A stretch of 64,000 nt of DNA from Rhodopseudomonas infernalis (GTDB lineage Bacteria; Pseudomonadota; Alphaproteobacteria; Rhizobiales; Xanthobacteraceae): positions 1 through 64,000 of the forward strand of contig NZ_JAJNAL010000016.1 of the NCBI RefSeq assembly GCF_022271405.1, given 5' to 3'. Position 1 is the stretch's first letter. Each line of letters begins with the position of its first letter. The notes beneath the pieces are model-generated. The model was not told the DNA's origin, did not search any database, and worked only from the letters and a program-made list of their open reading frames with translations. A program made the position numbers and the translations under genes. Shown piece by piece: positions 19,558-28,242 of this stretch.

Positions 19558-20892
19558 ATGACCGGCACGTTCGACACCATTCTCAAGGGCGGCACGATCG
19601 TCAACCAGGACGGCGCAAGCGTTGGCGACGTTGGCATCAAGGGCGGCCGCATCGCCGCGCTGGGGTCGTTCGATGCGGGGCAGGCCGGCGAGACGATCGA
19701 TTGCCGCGGCCTCCACGTTCTGCCGGGCGTGATCGACACTCAGGTGCATTTTCGCGAGCCGGGCCTGACCCACAAGGAAGATCTGGAGACCGGCTCGCGC
19801 AGCGCCGTGATGGGCGGCGTCACCGCGGTGTTCGAAATGCCGAACACCAATCCGCTGACGGTCACCGAGGAGACCTTCACCGACAAGGTCGCGCGCGCCG
19901 AGCATCGCATGCATTGCGACTTCGCGTTCTTCATCGGCGGCACCCGCGACAATGTCGAGGAATTGCCGAAGCTGGAGCGCGCCCGCGGCTGCGCCGGCGT
20001 CAAGGTGTTCATCGGTTCGTCGACCGGCAGCCTGCTGGTCGAGGACGATCCGAGCCTGCGCCGCATCCTGTCGGTGATCCAGCGCCGCGCCGCGTTCCAC
20101 GCCGAGGACGAGTACCGCCTCAACGACCGCAAGGGCGAACGCATCGAAGGCGATCCGCGCTCGCATCCGATGTGGCGCGACGACGTCGCCGCACTGACCG
20201 CGACGCAGCGACTGGTGGCGATTGCGCGCGAGACCGGCAAGCGCATCCACGTGCTGCACATCTCGACGCGCCAGGAAATGGAGTTTCTACGCGACCACAA
20301 GGACGTCGCGTCGGTGGAAGTCACGCCGCATCACCTGACGCTGGTTGGTCCGGAGTGCTACGAACGGCTCGGTACCAAGGCGCAGATGAATCCGCCGGTG
20401 CGCGACGCATGGCATCAGCAGGGGCTGTGGCACGGCCTGGCGCAGGGCGTTGTCGACGTGCTCGGCTCCGACCACGCGCCGCATACGCTGGAAGAGAAGG
20501 CCAAGACCTATCCGGCGTCACCCTCGGGCATGACCGGCGTGCAGACGCTGGTGCCGACCATGCTGGACCACGTCAATGCAGGGCGGCTGTCGCTGGCCCG
20601 CTTCGTCGATCTCACCAGCGCCGGACCGGCGCGGTTGTTCAACATCGCCTGCAAGGGCCGCATCGCTGCCGGCTACGACGGCGACTTCACCGTGGTCGAT
20701 CTCAAGCGCAGCGAAACCATCACCGACGAGTGGGTCGCCTCCCGCGCCGGCTGGACGCCGTATCACGGCACGCGCGTCACGGGCTGGCCCGTCGGCACGT
20801 TCGTGCGCGGTGCCAAGGTGATGTGGGAGAACGAACTGACCACGCTCTCGACCGGTGAGCCGGTGCGCTTCCTCGAGACGCTGAAACCCTAA
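19558..20892 (+). CDS. Dihydroorotase-like amidohydrolase (first HxH His replaced)
   Basis: 444 residues from ATG 19558, preceded by GAGGAAC. It has the cyclic amidohydrolase fold of class I dihydroorotases: VHFREPG, a candidate carboxylated Lys in VKVFIGSSTG, the metal His in HAEDEY and HVLHIS, and the catalytic Asp in SDHAPHT. The first His of the usual HxH pair is Gln62 (TQVH), so one metal ligand is missing. It is not next to pyrB, whose partner PyrC' proteins often lose ligands. It may still be the organism's dihydroorotase, or a relative acting on another cyclic amide. Confidence 0.8.
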   Translation: MTGTFDTILKGGTIVNQDGASVGDVGIKGGRIAALGSFDAGQAGETIDCRGLHVLPGVIDTQVHFREPGLTHKEDLETGSRSAVMGGVTAVFEMPNTNPLTVTEETFTDKVARAEHRMHCDFAFFIGGTRDNVEELPKLERARGCAGVKVFIGSSTGSLLVEDDPSLRRILSVIQRRAAFHAEDEYRLNDRKGERIEGDPRSHPMWRDDVAALTATQRLVAIARETGKRIHVLHISTRQEMEFLRDHKDVASVEVTPHHLTLVGPECYERLGTKAQMNPPVRDAWHQQGLWHGLAQGVVDVLGSDHAPHTLEEKAKTYPASPSGMTGVQTLVPTMLDHVNAGRLSLARFVDLTSAGPARLFNIACKGRIAAGYDGDFTVVDLKRSETITDEWVASRAGWTPYHGTRVTGWPVGTFVRGAKVMWENELTTLSTGEPVRFLETLKP

Positions 20893-21170
20893 GCCGAAAC
20901 GTTCGAGCGAGGGTGCGACGCCGCCTGTCTGCCCCCTGCGGACCAGATGTCGCATGCCTTTTTGCCTGCGACGTGGAACCGCAGTCCGGGATTCTGCGTA
21001 TCCCCGCCGCGAGCATCTTCAACGATGATCGCAGCACGATTCGGAATGCGCACGCCGAAGCGGGCTGGGAGCCGTTGGTTAACAGCAAATCAACGAATGA
21101 GGTGCAGCCTTCTGAAGTCGCAACGATCGCCGGGTCGTCGAGTGACCGATACGCTTGAGGGAGATTCCAG

Positions 21171-21326
21171 ATGGAAGCTCAGAAGACCGCGGTCGAAGCC
21201 ATCGTCGCCTTGACCGGATGTGATCCCGCTGCCGTGACCGAATCCATCCGCCGGTTCTATCTGGCCGGCGTGAAGGACCCGAAGCGGCTGACCTTCAAAG
21301 GCCTGCAGGCGTTCGCGCGAAACTAA
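21171..21326 (+). CDS. Small hypothetical protein
   Basis: 51 codons from ATG 21171, with GAGGGAGA 7-14 bases upstream, ending TAA at 21324-21326. The protein begins MEAQKTAVEAIV and is mixed charged and hydrophobic with no membrane segment. Third codon positions are G/C-rich in this frame, as in real genes nearby. Family not recognised. Confidence 0.55.
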   Translation: MEAQKTAVEAIVALTGCDPAAVTESIRRFYLAGVKDPKRLTFKGLQAFARN

Positions 21327-21375
21327 GCGAACGCTGACTTCAACCTCGTCACCAGGCTCTCGCGAGCTTTGCCGG

Positions 21376-21639
21376 CTATTGCTTGGCGACCGCTACCGAG
21401 AACTCGCCGTTGCGCACCCGGCCGGGCAGGCCCTCGACGAATTTTGCGACCGCATCCTCGCCGTAGGTGCCGACCAGTTCGGCAAAAGCGGTGAACAGGC
21501 TTGCCTGCGCCAGGCAGTCACCGTCGACGCCGTCGTGCAAAGCCTCGGCCCAGGCTTCACTGAGATAACCGAGCGCCGTCTGCTTCTGCTCGCGGTCAGC
21601 CTGCAGGTCTTGATCATGCTGATAAGTCGTGACGCTCAT
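21376..21639 (-). CDS. Conserved-looking small hypothetical protein
   Basis: 87 residues from ATG 21639; the frame extends to 21705 but the extra residues look non-coding. Predicted soluble and mostly helical, acidic (ALGYLSEAWAEALHDG, then LFTAFAELVGTYG). No motif recognised. It is convergent with the 51-residue gene. Confidence 0.6.
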   Translation of the reverse strand: MSVTTYQHDQDLQADREQKQTALGYLSEAWAEALHDGVDGDCLAQASLFTAFAELVGTYGEDAVAKFVEGLPGRVRNGEFSVAVAKQ

Positions 21640-21768
21640 GAATCTCAACAAGGGTAAGGCGCGACCCACTGCGGATCGGCGATGTGGAAGTGTTATCACG
21701 GGCACCGGCGTCGGCTAGGGAGGTTCTTTAGGAAAGGTTAACGGCCTGGGATAAACCCGAGGTGGGAC

Positions 21769-22146
21769 TCAGTTGGCGTAGCGGGCGGTGAGATCGCGGG
21801 AGATCCTGGAACCCTCTTCGAGATAGCGGCGGATGGCTACCTTCGCGGCCGGTGTGCAAGTCCGATAGGTCTGCTGGAACCCGTTGTAGCCCCGGTTGAA
21901 TCCGGCGATCAGCCGGGTCCTTCGTTCGCCCGAGGGCGTTTCGGCATCGATCAGGGCCTGCATCTCGTTGCGCCATTTGGCGCCTTCGTTGCTGCCGCAG
22001 ACGCCCCGCAGATAATGCAGGGTGCCGAGGATTTCGGCGAAGCGTTGCAGATCTGCATCGAACGGCGCGGCGCCATCCTGCGCGCGCGCCGGGGCAAGGC
22101 CGCAGGTCGCGGCCACGAGAGCTATGGCGAGCAGGCGCTTCAGCAT
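21769..22146 (-). CDS. TIGR02301-family secreted protein
   Basis: 125 residues from ATG 22146. A signal peptide (RLLAIALVAATCGLAPARA) is followed by a helical domain with YLRGVC, AKWRNEM and GFNRGYNGFQQTY, the pattern of the alphaproteobacterial TIGR02301 family of unknown function. Two cysteines in the mature protein could form a disulfide. The much longer frame upstream runs through the NUDIX gene in another phase and is rejected. Confidence 0.75.
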   Translation of the reverse strand: MLKRLLAIALVAATCGLAPARAQDGAAPFDADLQRFAEILGTLHYLRGVCGSNEGAKWRNEMQALIDAETPSGERRTRLIAGFNRGYNGFQQTYRTCTPAAKVAIRRYLEEGSRISRDLTARYAN

Positions 22147-22205
22147 GAGGGGATCCCGTTGCGGCCTGATAGGCCGTTTCGGCCGCAGCGGCAAGCGAGC
22201 CCGAC

Positions 22206-22628
22206 CTACGTTCCGATCAGGGCGCGTGCGGCCGCGACGATGTCCGGCAGGCCCTCGGTGACCTTGAACGTGCCGACCGCCTCCGGCGCAACCCAGACTG
22301 CGTCGTCGAGTTCGTCGTTCAGCACCGGCTCGCCGGAGATCCAATGCGCCGCAAACGACAGGATGACGTAATGGCCGGCATTGAGCGGACCCGGCACTAC
22401 CTCGCGCCAGCCCGCCAGACCGGCGATGGACACCGACAGCGCGGTCTCCTCGGCGATTTCGCGGCTCAGGGCCAGTTCGAGCGGTTCGCCGTATTCGACC
22501 CGGCCGCCGGGCAGCGAATAGAAGCCCTTGCCTGGCGATCGTGCGCGGCGGACCAACAGCACGTTGCCGTCGCGGAAAATCGAGGCGCTGACTGCGAGTT
22601 GCGGGTGATGCGGGGGGACGGAAGTCAC
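22206..22628 (-). CDS. NUDIX hydrolase
   Basis: 140 residues. The complete NUDIX box lies at about 42-64: GGRVEYGEPLELALSREI followed by AEETAL (G-x5-E-x7-RE-U-x-EE-x-G/A-U). It is ADP-ribose or nucleoside-diphosphate-derivative pyrophosphatase-like, but the substrate cannot be read from sequence. It ends 59 bp before the TIGR02301 gene on the same strand and follows the hypothetical gene at 22635 by 6 bp, so the three are probably co-transcribed. Confidence 0.9.
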   Translation of the reverse strand: MTSVPPHHPQLAVSASIFRDGNVLLVRRARSPGKGFYSLPGGRVEYGEPLELALSREIAEETALSVSIAGLAGWREVVPGPLNAGHYVILSFAAHWISGEPVLNDELDDAVWVAPEAVGTFKVTEGLPDIVAAARALIGT

Positions 22629-22634
22629 GGCCGT

Positions 22635-23150
22635 TCAGTGCGACATGATGAAGTCGACGTCGGCGGCGCTGCCCTGACCGTTGATGATGCCGCCGGCGCG
22701 GCCGATCAAGGGCTTGATCCATCCGACAGCTTCCTCGGCCAGCTTGGTCCGCGTCGAATCCTGCCTGGCGCCGCGCATCGCATCGCCGATCGCGGAGAGG
22801 ATCGCGGTCATGTTGTTGGTGACTTCGTCGAAGTCCTGGCGGATGCCGGGATCGGCAGTCTCGTAGGCTTCGATCGCGAGATCGCGCGCCTTGAAGTTGG
22901 AAAGCTTGAAGTGTTCGGCATAGGACAGCGGCTGCCAGCCGAGGAAATCGTCCGAGCACTCGGGCATGTCCGGAATCATCTCGAGCAGCATGATGGCTTC
23001 GTTGAAATGATTCAGGTAGTCGGTGGCGAGCCCTGTCTTGGGGTTGATGTTGGCAGCCGACAGCTGTGCCGCACGTGCTGCGGCATCTGCGCCACCCGAT
23101 GAGCCCGGGCGCGATGAGGGACTGGTTTGCATCGATGCCATCATTGGCAT
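22635..23150 (-). CDS. Hypothetical protein (helical, alphaproteobacterial)
   Basis: 171 residues from ATG 23150; other in-frame ATGs at 23144, 23141 and 23132 are possible. A Ser/Pro/Gly/Ala-rich N-terminus (~40 residues) is followed by a helical acidic domain (NHFNEAIMLLEMIPDMP, then EHFKLSNFKARDLAIEAY). I do not recognise a named function. It diverges from the SRAP gene across a 55-bp gap, so the two share a promoter region. Confidence 0.65.
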   Translation of the reverse strand: MPMMASMQTSPSSRPGSSGGADAAARAAQLSAANINPKTGLATDYLNHFNEAIMLLEMIPDMPECSDDFLGWQPLSYAEHFKLSNFKARDLAIEAYETADPGIRQDFDEVTNNMTAILSAIGDAMRGARQDSTRTKLAEEAVGWIKPLIGRAGGIINGQGSAADVDFIMSH

Positions 23151-23205
23151 TCTTCGGGTCCCGGAGTTAATAGGCCCTGAAGACGGCCCCTGGGATAAAT
23201 GCTCA

Positions 23206-23973
23206 ATGTGCGGACGCTTTGTCATTACTTCGGCGCCTGCTGCGATCCGTGCGGCATTCGCCTATGAGGACCAGCCGAACTTCCCTGCGCGCTTCAACAT
23301 TGCGCCGACGCAGCCGGTTCCCGTCGTGATCGTCGACGGCGGTGTGCGTCGTTTCCGACTGATGCGGTGGGGCTTTCTGCCGTCCTGGGTGAAGGACCCG
23401 AAAACGTTCGCGCTGGTGATCAATGCCCGCGCCGAGACCGTGCTGGAGAAGCCGGCGTTCCGCAACGCCATCCGCCGGCGGCGCTGCCTGGTGCCGAGCG
23501 ACGGCTACTACGAGTGGAAGCCGGTCGGCGCTCGCAAGCAGCCGTATTTCATTCATCCGCGAGACGACAGCCCGATCGGATTTGCGGGCGTGTGGGAAAC
23601 CTGGGTGGGGCCGAACGGCGAGGAGCTCGACACGCTCGCGATCGTCACCACGGCGGCCACTGGAGCGATGACCGAACTGCACGACCGCGTCCCGGTCACG
23701 ATCGCCCCGCAGGACTATGCGCGTTGGCTCGACAGCAGCGAGACCGATGTCGATGCGGCCACGGTCTTGCTGCGGCCGCCGCCGGACGGCCTGTTCGTCT
23801 GGTATCCGGTATCCACCGCCGTCAATCGCGTCGCCAATGACAACCCGCAACTGATCCTGCCGATCTCGGACGAGGAGGCCGCCGCAGCTCCAGCGCCGAA
23901 AGCCACGCCGCCCAAGCGCGCCGCGCGGGCACCGAGACCGGACGAAGACAGTGGGCAGGGATCGTTGTTCTAA
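23206..23973 (+). CDS. SOS response-associated peptidase (SRAP, YedK/HMCES family)
   Basis: 255 residues. ATG 23206 places the catalytic Cys at position 2 (MCGRF), which is required because it crosslinks to abasic sites in single-stranded DNA. The other active-site residues are visible: Asn in INARAET, Glu in GYYEW and His in LHDRVPV. Longer frames starting upstream would bury the Cys and are wrong. The C-terminal 30 residues are Ala/Pro/Lys-rich. The dispersed repeat at 23987 follows the stop codon. Confidence 0.93.
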   Translation: MCGRFVITSAPAAIRAAFAYEDQPNFPARFNIAPTQPVPVVIVDGGVRRFRLMRWGFLPSWVKDPKTFALVINARAETVLEKPAFRNAIRRRRCLVPSDGYYEWKPVGARKQPYFIHPRDDSPIGFAGVWETWVGPNGEELDTLAIVTTAATGAMTELHDRVPVTIAPQDYARWLDSSETDVDAATVLLRPPPDGLFVWYPVSTAVNRVANDNPQLILPISDEEAAAAPAPKATPPKRAARAPRPDEDSGQGSLF

Positions 23974-23986
23974 GATCAACCTTCGC

Positions 23987-24072
23987 CGTCATTGCGAGCG
24001 AAGCGAAGCAATCCAGCTCCGCGCACCGCGATGGCTGGATCGCGTCGTCGCCTTCGGCGCCTCGCCATGACG
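23987..24072. repeat. Dispersed palindromic element, CGTCATTGCGAGCG type
   Basis: Begins CGTCATTGCGAGCGAAGCG and ends CCATGACG, with the internal pair CAATCCAG / CTGGATCG. A different family from the 4619 and 12303 elements. It lies between the convergent SRAP and FAD-oxidase genes. Confidence 0.8.
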
Positions 24073-24085
24073 ATGATCGTGGCGC

Positions 24086-25510
24086 TTACACGACCTTGCC
24101 GGGGTTCATGATGCCGTGCGGATCGAGCATCTGCTTGATCGAACGCATCAGCGCCATTGCGGTCGGATCCTTCACGCCGGGGAGCTCGTCGCGCTTCATC
24201 ACGCCGATGCCGTGCTCGGCCGAGATCGAGCCGCCATGACGCAGCACGATCGCGAACACGACGCTGTTGACCTCGTGCCAGCGCGCCAGGAACTCCGCCT
24301 TGTCGGCGCCGACCGGCTGGCTGACATTGTAGTGGATGTTGCCGTCGCCGAGATGGCCGAACGGCACCGGGCGAATGCCGGGCATCAGCCGGGTCACCGC
24401 GGCGTTGGCTTCGTCGATGAAGGCCGGCACGGCCGCGACCGGCACCGACACGTCGTGCTTGATCGAGCCGCCCTCCGGCTTCTGCGCCGGCGAAATCTCC
24501 TCGCGCAGCTTCCAGAACGCTTCCTGCTGCTGCAGCGATGCGGCGATCGCGGCGTCGTCGACGATGCCGTCTTCCAGCCCGCGTTCGAGAATCGCCTCCA
24601 GCGCGCCGCGCGCGTCGTCGCGCATCGACGACAGCTCGATCAGCACGTACCACGGATAGCGCGCCTGCAGCGGATCGCGGTTGTGGGCGTGGCGCACCGA
24701 GAAATCGAGCGCGATCTCGGCGATCAGTTCGAAGCTGGTGAGGCTGCCGGCGGCTTCAGCGCGGGCGATGCCGAGCAGCTTCAGCGCGGCGTCGGGCGAT
24801 TGCAGCCCGACGAACGCAGTCTCGACCGCGCGCGGCTTGGGAAACAGCTTCAGCGTCGCGGCTGTGATGATGCCGAGCGTGCCCTCGGCGCCGATGAACA
24901 GATCGCGCAGATCGTAGCCGGTGTTGTCCTTCTTCAGCTTCGACAGCAGATTCATTACGCGGCCGTCGGCGAGTACGACTTCGACGCCGAGCGCCATGTC
25001 GCGCGCCAGCCCGTAGGCGAGCGCGGCGGTGCCACCGGCATTGGTCGAGAGATTGCCGCCGATCGTGCAGCTTCCCTGCGCGCCGAGCGACAGCGGAAAC
25101 AGCCGGTCGACGCTCGCGGCCTTTTCCTGCGCGGTCTGCAGAATGACGCCGGCTTCGGCCGTCATGGTGTTAGACGCCAGATCGACCTCGCGAATCGCAT
25201 CCATCCGCTTCAGTGAGATCACCACTTCGCCGTTGAGCGGCGTCTGTCCGCCGACCAGCCCGGTGTTGCCGCCCTGCGGCACCAGGGCGACGCGGGCTTC
25301 ATGCGCGAGCTTGCAGATCGCCGCGACCTCGGCGGTCGAGCCGGGCCGCAGCACCAGCGGCGAGTGGCCACGATACAGATTGCGCTCCTCGGTGACGTAG
25401 GCCTCGAGCTCGGCCGGATCGGTCAGCGCATGCCTGGCGCCGACGATCGCCGTGAAGCGCGCGATCAGTTCGGGAGACAGCGGCGCCACCAGGGGGCTAG
25501 CGATGTTCAT
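24086..25510 (-). CDS. FAD-linked 2-hydroxyacid dehydrogenase (GlcD/D2HGDH-like)
   Basis: 474 residues. The N-terminal FAD-binding PCMH domain (about 50-230) contains VPQGGNTGLVGG and GNLSTNAGGT. The C-terminal FAD-linked oxidase domain has FGHLGDGNIHYNV and SAEHGIGVMKRDEL, which hold the metal and substrate residues of D-2-hydroxyglutarate / D-lactate dehydrogenases. Length and motifs fit this group; whether the substrate is D-2-hydroxyglutarate, D-lactate or glycolate is not decided by the sequence. It stands alone. Confidence 0.88.
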   Translation of the reverse strand: MNIASPLVAPLSPELIARFTAIVGARHALTDPAELEAYVTEERNLYRGHSPLVLRPGSTAEVAAICKLAHEARVALVPQGGNTGLVGGQTPLNGEVVISLKRMDAIREVDLASNTMTAEAGVILQTAQEKAASVDRLFPLSLGAQGSCTIGGNLSTNAGGTAALAYGLARDMALGVEVVLADGRVMNLLSKLKKDNTGYDLRDLFIGAEGTLGIITAATLKLFPKPRAVETAFVGLQSPDAALKLLGIARAEAAGSLTSFELIAEIALDFSVRHAHNRDPLQARYPWYVLIELSSMRDDARGALEAILERGLEDGIVDDAAIAASLQQQEAFWKLREEISPAQKPEGGSIKHDVSVPVAAVPAFIDEANAAVTRLMPGIRPVPFGHLGDGNIHYNVSQPVGADKAEFLARWHEVNSVVFAIVLRHGGSISAEHGIGVMKRDELPGVKDPTAMALMRSIKQMLDPHGIMNPGKVV

Positions 25511-25625
25511 GGGTGTTTCCTGTTTCCCGATATCGGGCGGAGCAAGCGGCGAAGCGATCCTGGCGAGAACCGCGTCGCTTCTGAATGGCGTCCTGTTCGC
25601 AAAGGCCGATGCGACAGCATTGATT

Positions 25626-26609
25626 TCAATCCCGCGGCGCGGCGGCGCGCCGCAGGCGGTCGTTGATGGCTTCGCCGAGTCCCTCGTTCGGGATCGGCAT
25701 CACGGCGATCGCGGAGGCGCCGCAGCCGTCCAGCTCGCGCAGATATCCGAACAGATTCGCGGCGGCCTCGGCGAGATCGCCGCGCGGCGAGAGATTGCGA
25801 AGCGCGATTGCCGCTTCGGCGCCCGGCGGCAGGTCCGGCCCGAACGCCAGCAGCGCCTCGCCGGGCTTCACCACAGCGGCTGTGAGCCGCACCGTCGCCC
25901 GCGGCGCATAATGCGACGCCAGCATGCCTGGGGCCACGGGGGCGGCCGTAGGGGAGGGGCTGGATGTGCCGAGCGGCCGGCCGAGCACCCGCTCGATCGC
26001 CTCGCGCGGCACGCCGCCCGGTCGCAGCAGCATCGGCGACCCGACGCAGCCGACGATGGTCGATTCGACCCCGACCGTGACCGGGCCGCCGTCGATGATC
26101 AGATCGATACGGCCGCCGAGGTCCGCCAGCACGTGGGCCGCGGTGGTCGGCGACACGTGACCGGAGCGATTGGCCGAAGGCGCCACCACGGCGCCGCCGA
26201 ACGCCCGCAGAATCGTCTGCGCCACCGGATGTGCCGGCACCCGAATCGCCACCGTCTCCAGTCCCGCAGTCGCCAGATCTGCCACCGCACACCCCGCCGC
26301 CTTCGGCAGCACCAGCGTCAGCGGCCCCGGCCAAAAGGCCGACGCAAGCCGTTCGGCGATGGCGTCGAAGACCGCGATTCGTCGGGCCGCTGCAAAATCG
26401 GCGACGTGGGCGATCAATGGATTGAACGACGGACGCCCCTTGGCGGCATAGAGCCGGGCTACGGCGGCTGCATTGGCCGCATCGGCGCCGAGCCCGTACA
26501 CGGTTTCGGTCGGAAATCCGATCAAACCGCCGTCCCGCAGGCATTCGGCGGCCCGTTTGGACGCGTCGGCGCCTCCCGGCAGGGTCTGGGTTGTGAAATC
26601 AAGGGTCAT
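25626..26609 (-). CDS. L-threonylcarbamoyladenylate synthase, Sua5 type
   Basis: Makes threonylcarbamoyl-AMP for the t6A modification at position 37 of ANN-decoding tRNAs. 327 residues from ATG 26609. The TsaC/YrdC domain has FPTETVYGLGADA and AAKGRPSFNPL near the N-terminus and APSANRSGHVSP at about 145. The C-terminal Sua5 domain (from about 220, with LASHYAPRA) separates it from short TsaC. It diverges from the tRNA-Pro gene. Confidence 0.93.
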   Translation of the reverse strand: MTLDFTTQTLPGGADASKRAAECLRDGGLIGFPTETVYGLGADAANAAAVARLYAAKGRPSFNPLIAHVADFAAARRIAVFDAIAERLASAFWPGPLTLVLPKAAGCAVADLATAGLETVAIRVPAHPVAQTILRAFGGAVVAPSANRSGHVSPTTAAHVLADLGGRIDLIIDGGPVTVGVESTIVGCVGSPMLLRPGGVPREAIERVLGRPLGTSSPSPTAAPVAPGMLASHYAPRATVRLTAAVVKPGEALLAFGPDLPPGAEAAIALRNLSPRGDLAEAAANLFGYLRELDGCGASAIAVMPIPNEGLGEAINDRLRRAAAPRD

Positions 26610-26677
26610 CCTTCGTTCATAACCCAATTCGCGTGCTTGCGGAGCGCGAAGGTCGACGCTATAAGCCGCCCACTTGT

Positions 26678-26754
26678 CGGAGTGTGGCTCAGCCCGGTAG
26701 AGCACTGCGTTCGGGACGCAGGGGTCGCAGGTTCGAATCCTGCCACTCCGACCA
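26678..26754 (+). tRNA. tRNA-Pro (anticodon CGG)
   Basis: 77-nt cloverleaf with encoded CCA end. The acceptor stem CGGAGTG pairs with CACTCCG, the D arm is GCTC...GAGC, the anticodon stem CTGCG / CGCAG encloses loop TTCGGGA (anticodon CGG), and the T arm is GCAGG-TTCGAAT-CCTGC. ACCA follows the acceptor stem. It marks the left border of an A/T-richer region. Confidence 0.95.
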
Positions 26755-26814
26755 GATCATTAGGTTTTCCCTTCTGATCGTTGGTCCTTCCCGAGTTGTC
26801 CATCTTTCAAACCA

Positions 26815-26828
26815 CCCCCCCCCCCCCC
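26815..26828. repeat. Run of 14 C
   Basis: Uninterrupted C tract 61 bp after the tRNA-Pro CCA end, in non-coding sequence. Its true length may be misread. Confidence 0.85.
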
Positions 26829-26976
26829 GAAACACAACAACGCGCTTTGGTTGATTGCCGTGGCTCCCACGGCGCTTTGGCTATGGCTTCGCGGCCTCAG
26901 GTGGAGCGCGACGCGGGGGTCCCATGCTTCGGGGTGGAGAGGGATGGCGACGAAACATGAGCGATTCTTGAGCTGG

Positions 26977-27007
26977 TAAGCACGGCTCGTCCGGCGAGCC
27001 GTGCTTA
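26977..27007. terminator. Perfect 13-bp hairpin
   Basis: TAAGCACGGCTCG (26977-26989), 5-base loop TCCGG, then the exact complement to 27007. The stem is strong, but the following bases are GTGCTCC, not a T tract, so intrinsic termination is only possible. It could also be a repeat relic. Confidence 0.5.
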
Positions 27008-28242
27008 GTGCTCCGCACGATGCAGGCGAACGCGCCCGTCAAGGCCGGCGGCCGGGATGTTGACGGCGAAGCCACGGCTTATCGTGATGATTGGGCCGGC
27101 GGACGAGGTTCGGTTGAGGCAAACGATCAGGGGCGGCGGTGCAGGCGGCCCGCGCGTCTTTGCGCTGGCGATGCTGAGCCTGCACGCGTCCAGCATCGCG
27201 CGTATTCTCGTTCAGACGCAGGACTGGTCGTCGCGGTGATCATGATCACCATCGATCCCGATGCCGACAGCCGGTCACAGCAGGACGGCCTCAGCGCCGT
27301 GCATGATGCCGAGGACGCTAAGCTGAAGGCACTTCGCTGCTGGCCCACGACCGGGACGGATGGACCGTCAAAGTGAGCCAGTCCAGCCATGATGTCGGCT
27401 GCCGCGGACGCCGCGCCGCGCCGCGCCCGTTCATTGCTATGTCGTGCATAAAGCCAGACCGAACCGCGCGGGCAAACGGCACTGTTCGCCGATCAGCTTT
27501 GGCCGGAATTGCCGAAGCGCCGCCTTCCTCGATTCGGTCGATGACCGTTGCCGTTTACGGTGCTATGGTGCGGCGCAGGCGGCTGGCTCCTGACCGCCCA
27601 GTTGCAGCATGGAGAGGGACCACTGGCGGCCCGCTTCAAGTCGAGGCGCAGGCGGATAGCTTCGGCGCGCGTTCTTAGCAGTCACCAAAGGATCGAAATC
27701 GATTCCAAACAGAGACGGGTCATGCAGCCGATGTCCTGGTTTTCAATGTGAGATGACATTGAAACAGGTTGGAAGCACGAAACTGAGCTGGGAATCCTGA
27801 TGATGACTATGTTCTTCGTATCGCCACATCGATTCATCCTCACCAACTACATCGTTCTGAAGTGACACAATGCAGTTCCTGTCGGCGACGCCTGGTCCGC
27901 AGTGCTCCACATATTGCAGCCCAAATGAGGAGGCTTGGATAGTTTGGACAAGACGTGTCTGCTCGGGCAGTCGACGGGAAGCACAAGCGTTGATCACTCA
28001 GGCGGCCCGAATTCGAGGGCGCGACGACATCTTGATGCGATTTATGCGGAAATTGCCTTCTGCAGACTCCACAGCGTCGAGCGACCTCTTGCGCGGCGAT
28101 TGGATGCTTAAGTCGAGGATCGCGAGGTCGAATGGTACATGGTCGCTCTTCTTGCAGAATTGTAGTCAGCTCGAAGGCGAGGCTGTGCTGCTATCTCTTC
28201 AGTGCGAAGCATTAATGTAGTTCGTCAAACGAGTATGTGAAG

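Larger units (their letters stand above)
26755..28242. other. Gene-poor stretch after tRNA-Pro
   Basis: About 1.5 kb with no gene I can support. Short frames on both strands (largest 27008-27376 plus and 27870-28220 plus, 122 and 116 codons) lack a good ribosome site or recognisable family and have codon use unlike the neighbours. Base composition falls from G/C-rich to clearly A/T-richer after about 27700. It contains a run of 14 C at 26815-26828 and a perfect hairpin at 26977-27007. I read it as degraded sequence at an island border. Confidence 0.6.

Noticed and set aside
19558-20892. The dihydroorotase-like protein as the missing enamidase of nicotinate breakdown
   Set aside because: Same superfamily, but 38 kb away, in an unrelated neighbourhood and with dihydroorotase-type motifs.
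26755-28242. Small frames after tRNA-Pro as new genes
   Set aside because: No ribosome site, no recognisable domain, unusual codon use, both strands equally open.
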